From positions 186,001 to 250,000 of the forward strand of contig CAVZBX010000003.1 of NCBI GenBank assembly GCA_963773655.1: a stretch of 64,000 nt of DNA, read 5' to 3'. Shown piece after piece: positions 58,776-64,000 of the stretch. A program made the translations under genes and the position numbers. The DNA comes from DASSQJ01 sp963773655 (GTDB lineage Bacteria; Actinomycetota; Actinomycetes; Actinomycetales; Dermatophilaceae). The notes under the pieces were generated by a model. The model did no database searches. It was not told the DNA's origin and saw only the letters and a list, made by a program, of their open reading frames with translations. Numbering within the stretch: position 1 is the first letter of the stretch; each line of letters starts with the position of its first letter.

Positions 58776-59990
58776 TCACACGTCGGGGACGACCACCCCG
58801 GCGAGGCAGAGCGCCCGGAGGGTGGCGGCGTCCAGCGCCTCGGGGCTGCCGTGCCCGGCGAGCAGGGCATCGACGGCCTCCCGCTCGTCCGGCTCCACCG
58901 GGACGCGGCCGGCGCGGGTGACCAGGACGCCGTCCTCCCACCGGGGCGCCAGGTGCGCCCGCGCCCGCCACCGCGTGGTGGGCGCGGTTGCGGCCGCGTG
59001 CTGCGCGAGGACGCCGAGCGGCTCGGCCCGCTGGGCGGAGCGGACCCGCTGGGCGAGCGTGGCGGCGAGCTCGTCGTCGGAGACGGCGTCCAGGGCCCGC
59101 TCGAGGGCCTCGCGGACGACCTTGCGGGCCGCCGCCGGTGTCCCGGCGTCGAGGGCGTCGACTCCCACGGGGAGCGCGGCCCGCACCTCGGGGTCGGCGT
59201 CGAGGTGCCGGGTGGCGGCGCGGACGAGGTCGTCGGCGAGGTGGCGCAGGGTCCACACGTGCACGCCGAAGGTGAGGTGGATGCTCGTCCCGCCGAGGGC
59301 CGTGGCCGAGTGCAGCCAGCCGCGGGGCAGGTAGAGGACGTCGCCGGGCCGGAGCACGGCGTCGACCACGGGGTCGGCGTCGGCCGCCGCGCTCACGGCG
59401 TCGCGCCGGTCGGTCCACGGCTGGTTCCGCAGCGGGGCGTCCAGGACCGGCGGCCGCACCCGCCAGTGCTTCTCGCCCTCGACCTGGACCACGAAGACGT
59501 CGTGCACGTCGTAGTGGTCGTCGAAGCCACGGTTCTGCGGCGGGGTGACGTAGCCGTTGACCTGCACGGGGTGGCCGAGGTCGGCAGCAAGGTCCTGGGC
59601 CACGTCCTGCACCGGTCCCCAGGCGCGGTGCAGGCCCTGGAGCACGATGGTCGCGCCCTCGGCGAAGAGGCGCAGCACCCGGTCCTCGCTGACCTGGTCG
59701 CCCACGGCCGCCCCCACGCCGCCTCCGAGGGTGAACTCGCGCGCGTCGAGGGTGGCGCCGTCGCGGGCCATCCGGAGGAAGGGGGTCCGCAGCGCGCGCC
59801 GGGCGAGCAGCTCGTCGACGGCGCCGGACCCGAAACCGTGCGGGACGCCGGGCAGGTCCGCGGCGCGGGAGAGCAGCGGCGCCCGGCCCCAGTGGGTGGC
59901 CGCGAACGCGTCGCGGCCGGCGGCCACGAACGCGGAGAGCCCCCGACCCACCGCGGGGTGGGTCGGGGGCCCGGTCCTCGGCTCGGTCAC
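58776..59990 (-). CDS. JmjC/cupin-type 2-oxoglutarate oxygenase (ribosomal-oxygenase-like)
   Basis: The 404-residue protein has a double-stranded beta-helix with the iron-binding facial triad: HYDVHDVFVVQVEGEKHW (His-x-Asp) and GDVLYLPRGWLHSATAL (second His). A C-terminal winged-helix-like part follows, as in the YcfD/ROX oxygenases that hydroxylate Arg or His in ribosomal proteins. Here it is translationally coupled to a repeat peptide gene (4-base overlap with its stop), unlike YcfD genes, so the peptide may be its substrate. The GTG at 59990 starts the frame. Confidence 0.87.
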   Translation of the reverse strand: MTEPRTGPPTHPAVGRGLSAFVAAGRDAFAATHWGRAPLLSRAADLPGVPHGFGSGAVDELLARRALRTPFLRMARDGATLDAREFTLGGGVGAAVGDQVSEDRVLRLFAEGATIVLQGLHRAWGPVQDVAQDLAADLGHPVQVNGYVTPPQNRGFDDHYDVHDVFVVQVEGEKHWRVRPPVLDAPLRNQPWTDRRDAVSAAADADPVVDAVLRPGDVLYLPRGWLHSATALGGTSIHLTFGVHVWTLRHLADDLVRAATRHLDADPEVRAALPVGVDALDAGTPAAARKVVREALERALDAVSDDELAATLAQRVRSAQRAEPLGVLAQHAAATAPTTRWRARAHLAPRWEDGVLVTRAGRVPVEPDEREAVDALLAGHGSPEALDAATLRALCLAGVVVPDV

Positions 59991-60256
59991 GAGGCGGAGT
60001 CCGCCCCGCCGTCGGCGCCACCGTCCTCCTCGCCGGGGACACCCGGCTCGCCGGCGCCGGAGTCGGCCGGCCCCTCGGCGCCGCCGTCGGCGCCGCCGTC
60101 GTGCTGACCGGGCGTCGTCTGCTGGCCCGCGCCGCTGTCGGCGGGACCCTCGGTGCCCGCGCCGCCGTCGGCGCCGCCGTCGTGCTCGCCCGGCATCCCG
60201 GACTCGCCCGCGCCGCTGTCGGCCGGGCCCTCGGTGCCCATCGGGTTCTCGCTCAT
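59987..60256 (-). CDS. Acidic three-repeat peptide, candidate substrate of the JmjC oxygenase
   Basis: The 89-residue product is an eight-residue leader-like start (MSENPMGT) followed by three repeats of 25-27 residues. Each begins EGPADSGAG, has a variable middle with P-G and ends HDGGADGGA (twice) or EDGGADGGA (third), then DSAS. There is no Cys, Lys or aromatic residue, so it cannot fold normally. AGAGGTGG lies before the ATG at 60256. The stop overlaps the JmjC gene start. I know no named family. Repeats suggest several cores modified by the neighbour enzyme, or a linker-type acidic protein. Confidence 0.72.
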   Translation of the reverse strand: MSENPMGTEGPADSGAGESGMPGEHDGGADGGAGTEGPADSGAGQQTTPGQHDGGADGGAEGPADSGAGEPGVPGEEDGGADGGADSAS

Positions 60257-60452
60257 CGTCCCACCTCTCTGCCTGGGGCGCCGCGGTGGCGCCGCTGCCC
60301 GACAGTCCAGCAGGTCACGGGCGGGCATCGGGGTTTGCGTGCACGCCCTCGACGGATCGTGCCGGCCCGTTCGTCGTCGGGCACCGCGCGCCCGCCGCAC
60401 CCGCCCGGTCGGGGCACTGACGGCGGAGTGGCCCGGCTGCCACGATGGCCCC

Positions 60453-62321
60453 ATGGGACTCGAGGTGGAGCTCGCCGAGATCCGCGACTTCCTCGCGCAG
60501 CACGAGCCGTTCGACGCGCTTCCGGACGCCGTGCTCGACACGCTGCCCGGCGCGCTCTCGGTCGAGTACTTCCGGCGGGGCTCGAAGCTCATCGCCACGG
60601 GACGCGACAACCACCACCTCTACGTGCTCCGCAGCGGGGCCGTCGAGGTCCTCGACGCCCAGGGCACGCTCGTCGACCGCGGGGGGGCGGGGTCCTGCCA
60701 CGGGTCGATCACGCTGACCCAGGGAAACCCGTCGACCTTCGACGTCACGGCCATCGAGGACACGCTGGCGCTGCTCGTCCCCGCCGAGGTCTTCCACCGC
60801 CTCCGCGCCGAGCACCCCGGCGTCGACGCCTTCTTCGACGCCCAGCGGCGTCACCGGATGCGCACCGCGGTGGCCGAGCTCCAGGTGACCGCCGGCGGGG
60901 CCATCCTCAAGACCCGCGTCCGCGACATCATCGAGCGCGAGCCCGTCGTCGTGCCGCTCACCGCGACGGTCCGCGAGGCGGCGCAGGTGATGTCGCAGCG
61001 CCGCGTGTCCTCGCTGCTCGTCATGGACGACGGACGCCTCGCGGGGATCGTCACCGACCGCGACCTGCGCACGCGTGTCGTCGCGGCGGGGCTCGACACC
61101 GGGGCGCCGGTCACCGAGGTGATGACCGCGGACCCGGTCACCGGACGCGACGACGCGCTCGCCTTCCAGGTGCTCCTCGAGATGGTGGGTCGCACCATCC
61201 ACCACCTCCCGGTCGTCGACGACCGCGGCGCCCCGATGGGCCTGGTCACGACCACCGACCTGCTGCGACTGGAGCAGTCCAACCCGGTGTACCTGGCCGG
61301 TGACATCGCCAAGCAGGAGACGGTGGAGGGGATCGCGGCGGTGGTCGAGCGGCTGCCGCGCGTCGTCGAGGCGCTGGTGCGGCAGGACGCGACGGCCGAC
61401 GACGTGGGGCGGATCGTCACCTCGGTGGGGGACGCGGTGGAGCAGCGGCTGATCGACCTCGCCGAGGCCGATCTCGGTGCCCCGCCGGTGCCGTACTGCT
61501 GGGTGGCGTTGGGCTCGCGCGCCCGGCTCGAGCAGGCCCTGGCCGCCGACCAGGACACCGCGATGATCATCGACGACACGGTGACGTCCGAGCAGGAGGA
61601 GTGGTTCACGCGACTGGCCGAGCGCGTGGTCGACGGGCTCGAGGCCTGCGGCTACCCGCGGTGCAAGGGCGACGCGATGGCCACCAACCCCCGGTGGCGT
61701 CGCCCGCTGGCGCAGTGGCGGGAGGAGTTCGCCCGGTGGATGCGGCGCCCGGAGCCCGAGGCCCTGCTCACCGCGAGCATCTTCTTCGACATGCGGCCGG
61801 TGAAGGGCGACCTCACGCTGCACGCCCGGCTCCAGGACTTCGTCGTGGAGACCGCGCCCGGAGCCGGCATCTTCCTGGCCCACCTCGCCGCGCACGCCGC
61901 CCGCAACGAGCCGCCGCTGGGCTTCTTCCGCCACTTCGTCCTCGAGAAGCACGGTGAGCACCGGGACACCCTCGACATCAAGAAGGGGGGACTGCTCGGC
62001 GTCGTCGAGCTGGCGCGAGTCCACGGCCTCGCGGTCGGCTCACGCTCGGTGAACACCCTGGCCCGGCTGCACGACGCCCGTGACGGCGGGGCGATCAGCC
62101 ACGAGCTCGCCGACGACCTCCGCGACGCCTTCGAGTTCATCGGCTACGTCCGGCTGCGCCACCAGGCCGAGCAGGTGCGCGCGGGTCGACCGGTCGACAA
62201 CCGCGTCGCGCCCGACTCCCTGTCGAGCTTCGAGAAGCGGCACCTTCGGGAGGCCTTCGGCATCATCCGCTCCGCGCACCACGCGCTCGGCCAGCGCTAC
62301 CCGGTGCGGTTCCTGTCGTGA
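60453..62321 (+). CDS. DUF294/CBS-domain nucleotidyltransferase-like signalling protein
   Basis: The 622-residue protein has an N-terminal cyclic-nucleotide-binding-type fold (YFRRGSKLIATGRDNHHLYVLRSGAVEVLD) and two CBS domains (about 150-290, e.g. RVSSLLVMDDGRLAGIVTDRDLRTRVV). A DUF294 nucleotidyltransferase core (ALGSRARLEQALAADQDTAMIIDD) and a C-terminal helical domain follow. Such proteins resemble the sensory uridylyltransferase family and probably respond to nucleotides. The ATG at 60453 is chosen by domain start. It is coupled to a DnaQ-like exonuclease by a GTGA overlap, a pairing common in bacteria. Confidence 0.88.
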   Translation: MGLEVELAEIRDFLAQHEPFDALPDAVLDTLPGALSVEYFRRGSKLIATGRDNHHLYVLRSGAVEVLDAQGTLVDRGGAGSCHGSITLTQGNPSTFDVTAIEDTLALLVPAEVFHRLRAEHPGVDAFFDAQRRHRMRTAVAELQVTAGGAILKTRVRDIIEREPVVVPLTATVREAAQVMSQRRVSSLLVMDDGRLAGIVTDRDLRTRVVAAGLDTGAPVTEVMTADPVTGRDDALAFQVLLEMVGRTIHHLPVVDDRGAPMGLVTTTDLLRLEQSNPVYLAGDIAKQETVEGIAAVVERLPRVVEALVRQDATADDVGRIVTSVGDAVEQRLIDLAEADLGAPPVPYCWVALGSRARLEQALAADQDTAMIIDDTVTSEQEEWFTRLAERVVDGLEACGYPRCKGDAMATNPRWRRPLAQWREEFARWMRRPEPEALLTASIFFDMRPVKGDLTLHARLQDFVVETAPGAGIFLAHLAAHAARNEPPLGFFRHFVLEKHGEHRDTLDIKKGGLLGVVELARVHGLAVGSRSVNTLARLHDARDGGAISHELADDLRDAFEFIGYVRLRHQAEQVRAGRPVDNRVAPDSLSSFEKRHLREAFGIIRSAHHALGQRYPVRFLS

Positions 62322-63019
62322 GGTGGCCCTGGCGCCGTGGCCCGCAGGCGCGCCGCGAGGCGGCGCTGGGCACGGCCGCCCCGGGGCCGCTGCGCGACTA
62401 CCTCTCGGTGCCGTTCCCCGACGACGCGCTGCCGCTGGCCGAGGTGCCACTGCTCGCCCTGGACCTGGAGACCACGGGCCTGGACCTGCGACGCGACCGG
62501 GTGCTCTCGGCCGGGTTCGTGCCCGTCGACGGCCTGCGCATCGAGCTCGGCGGCGCCCGCCACCTCCTCGTGCGCGACGAGGGCGGGGTCGGCCAGAGCG
62601 CGACCGTGCACGGGCTCACCGACGACGTCGTGGCCGGCGGCGAGCCGCTGGAGGACGTCGTCGCGGCGGTCCTCGAGGCGCTGCGCGGTCGGGCGCTGCT
62701 CGCCCACTTCGCCCGGATCGAGGTGGGCTTCCTCGATGCCGTGTGCCGGCGGGTGTGGGGCGCCGGGTTCCCGTGTGTCGTCGTGGACACCCTCGAGCTG
62801 GAGCGGCGGGCGCACGCCAACCCGTGGGGCCCGCCCGCGGAGGTGGTCGGGGGGCTGAGGCTCTTCGGGGCCAGGGAGCGGCGCGGGCTTCCCCCGTACA
62901 CCGCGCACCACGCGCTCCTCGACGCGCTCGCGTGCGGCGAGCTCTACCTCGCCCAGGCCGCCGACCTCGTGGCGGCCTCCCCGGCACCGAGTCCGACCCT
63001 CCGCCAGGTGGTGGCGTGA
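62318..63019 (+). CDS. DnaQ-like 3'-5' exonuclease
   Basis: The 233-residue protein has the DEDDh motifs: ALDLETTGLDLRRDRVLSAGFV (Asp, Glu), ALLAHFARIEVGFLDAVCRR (Asp-type third site) and PYTAHHALLDALACGELYLAQ (His and last Asp). It is like the epsilon subunit of DNA polymerase III but stands alone. The GTG at 62318 overlaps the stop of the CBS/DUF294 gene. Its role with that partner (repair or nucleotide turnover) is unknown. Confidence 0.9.
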   Translation: MRWPWRRGPQARREAALGTAAPGPLRDYLSVPFPDDALPLAEVPLLALDLETTGLDLRRDRVLSAGFVPVDGLRIELGGARHLLVRDEGGVGQSATVHGLTDDVVAGGEPLEDVVAAVLEALRGRALLAHFARIEVGFLDAVCRRVWGAGFPCVVVDTLELERRAHANPWGPPAEVVGGLRLFGARERRGLPPYTAHHALLDALACGELYLAQAADLVAASPAPSPTLRQVVA

Positions 63020-63053
63020 GAGTCGGTCGACCGGGTCCCCCGGGTGGGCGTCG

Positions 63054-63221
63054 TCAGTGCAGGGTCGGGCTCGCGGACTGCGCCAGCAGGTAGATCTCGT
63101 GCGTCTCGCGCACGAGGTCGCGGTCGACGGCGCCGTCCCAGCCGCGGCCGTCCCGGCGGCTGGTCCGCAGTCGCGACGCGATGGAGCGGGCCTTGTGGAT
63201 CGAGAGGTGGGGGGTGTTCAT
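63054..63221 (-). CDS. Small hypothetical protein
   Basis: The 55-residue protein reads MNTPHLSIHKARSIASRLRT at the start and DLVRETHEIYLLAQSA near the end, an amphipathic helical protein with no recognised domain. The ATG at 63221 sits behind a G-rich stretch that is a poor ribosome site. It is divergent from a LysR gene and 34 bases from the convergent exonuclease stop. It is plausibly real because it is helical and coherent, but weakly supported. Confidence 0.45.
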   Translation of the reverse strand: MNTPHLSIHKARSIASRLRTSRRDGRGWDGAVDRDLVRETHEIYLLAQSASPTLH

Positions 63222-63263
63222 GCCCCCATCGTGCCGTGCACAACTGTTCAGCACAACGTGGGT

Positions 63264-63302
63264 TTACTAACCAGTAATGAAGCGTTGCTGTAGCATTGTC
63301 GG
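63264..63302 (+). promoter_or_regulatory. LysR promoter with dyad and leaderless -10
   Basis: TTACT-AACC-AGTAA (63264-63277) is a perfect 14-bp dyad in a local AT-rich patch. TAGCAT (63291-63296) is followed by six bases and the LysR ATG at 63303, again a leaderless spacing. The dyad is a likely site for autoregulation. Confidence 0.6.
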
Positions 63303-64000
63303 ATGCTCGAGCCGCACCGCCTGCGCGTGTTCCGGTCGGTCGTCGCCAGCGGGTCGGTGCAGGCGGCCGCCGACAACCTCGGGCTCACCTCGAGCGCGGT
63401 GAGCCAGCACCTGGCCGCGCTCCAGCGCGAGACCGGGCTCACCCTCTTCCAGCGGGCGGGCCGGGGCATCGTCCCCACCGAGGCCGCCCTCGTGCTGGAC
63501 GCGCAGAGCGACGAGGCGATGAGCCAGTGGGGCCGGCTCGAGCAGGTCGTCACCGACCTGCGCGACGGCCGCTCCGGGCGGCTGACCATCGGCTACTTCG
63601 CCTCGGCCGGTTCGGTGTGGATGCCCGCTCTCGTGCGCCGCCTGACCCGCGAGTTCCCGGACCTGGTCCTCGAGCTGGTGCTCAACGAGGTCGAGCAGCG
63701 GGGCTTCACGCCCGACATCGACCTCGTCATCGACCCGCCGGGCGCACCCGTCCGTGCCGGGCACCAGCGGGTCGAGCTGCTCGTCGACCCGTTCGTCGCG
63801 GTGGTGCCGCGCGACCACGAGCTGGCGGAGGCCGGCACCGTCGCGCTCACCGACCTGCGTGGCGAGACGTGGGTGAGCAACGACCATCCCCACTCGATCG
63901 GTCACCGGATCGTCGTCGCCGCCTGCAGCTCGGCCGGACTGCGACCCCGGTTCACCGTGCAGGCCCAGGACCACCACACGGCGATCGCCTTCGTCGCCGC
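63303..64000 (+). CDS. LysR-family transcriptional regulator, truncated by window end
   Basis: The first 232 residues are visible: an N-terminal HTH (LEPHRLRVFRSVVASGSVQAAADNLGLTSSAVSQHLAALQRETGLTLFQRAGRGIVPTEAA) and most of the effector domain (RSGRLTIGYFASAGSVWMPALVRRLTREFPDLVLELVL). The gene runs past the right edge. The start follows from the leaderless promoter. Targets are unknown; the divergent small gene is the first candidate. Confidence 0.92.
   Translation, partial: MLEPHRLRVFRSVVASGSVQAAADNLGLTSSAVSQHLAALQRETGLTLFQRAGRGIVPTEAALVLDAQSDEAMSQWGRLEQVVTDLRDGRSGRLTIGYFASAGSVWMPALVRRLTREFPDLVLELVLNEVEQRGFTPDIDLVIDPPGAPVRAGHQRVELLVDPFVAVVPRDHELAEAGTVALTDLRGETWVSNDHPHSIGHRIVVAACSSAGLRPRFTVQAQDHHTAIAFVA

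Noticed and set aside
1..64000. tRNA, rRNA, prophage, insertion sequence or replication origin
   Set aside because: I saw no cloverleaf-like gene, transposase, integrase, phage structural gene or DnaA-box cluster on either strand.

Overview
This 64 kb window is very GC-rich, densely packed DNA with GTG starts, many 4-nt stop/start overlaps (GTGA or ATGA) and several leaderless-type promoters (a TANNNT hexamer 6-8 nt before the start codon). That, with gene content such as wax-ester-synthase-like acyltransferase, F420/deazaflavin-type nitroreductase, CrtYc/CrtYd lycopene cyclase and LuxR-type LAL regulator, points to an actinomycete (Actinomycetota). A member of the Micrococcales is my guess, not something the sequence proves. 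There is no rRNA, tRNA, CRISPR array or recognisable insertion sequence, and no gene-free stretch longer than about 300 bases.

Layout. 0-1.8 kb: tail of a short-chain dehydrogenase, a YdeI-like protein and an SRPBCC protein. 1.9-9.1 kb: a complete carotenoid operon on the minus strand (crtE, crtI, a crtB-idi fusion, crtYc, crtYd, a methyltransferase, crtU) that should make beta-carotene and then an aromatic carotenoid such as isorenieratene; a divergent FAD oxidoreductase follows. 10.5-22.5 kb: housekeeping and lipid genes (secreted phosphodiesterase-like protein, VOC protein, acyltransferase, alpha/beta hydrolase, fumarase, SNF2 helicase, TetR regulator with its divergent targets). 22.6-37.5 kb: an orphan peptide-binding lipoprotein behind a strongly folded leader, two two-component systems, a secreted Cys-repeat protein, transporters, thiol peroxidase, an Rsm22-type methyltransferase and a Na+/H+ antiporter.

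38.8-58.8 kb is the most coherent part: a dispersed reactive-sulfur regulon. A CsoR-family repressor has the two cysteines of the persulfide sensor CstR but lacks the copper-binding histidine. Eight copies of a 16-bp operator, ATACCC-N4-GGGTAT (one degenerate in its left half), lie in front of two metallo-beta-lactamase/rhodanese proteins, thioredoxin, two rhodaneses (one a lipoprotein), a small Cys-rich protein, a sulfide:quinone-reductase-like flavoprotein, a TrkA-N/membrane/TrkA-N channel-like protein, and a peroxiredoxin, SLAC1/TDT-type anion transporter and PIG-L deacetylase operon. In most copies the right half of the operator is part of the -10 hexamer. The inferred flow is sulfide to persulfide (SQR), persulfide to sulfite (dioxygenase), sulfur relay (rhodanese, thioredoxin) and anion export (SLAC1/TDT).

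58.8-64 kb: a JmjC-type oxygenase translationally coupled to an 89-residue peptide made of three tandem repeats (a candidate enzyme/substrate pair), a CBS/DUF294 protein coupled to a DnaQ-like exonuclease, and the start of a LysR regulator.

Five single-base frameshifts hit four otherwise conserved genes between 28.6 and 42.4 kb. Because both frames stay open to natural ends, base-call errors are at least as likely as real decay.
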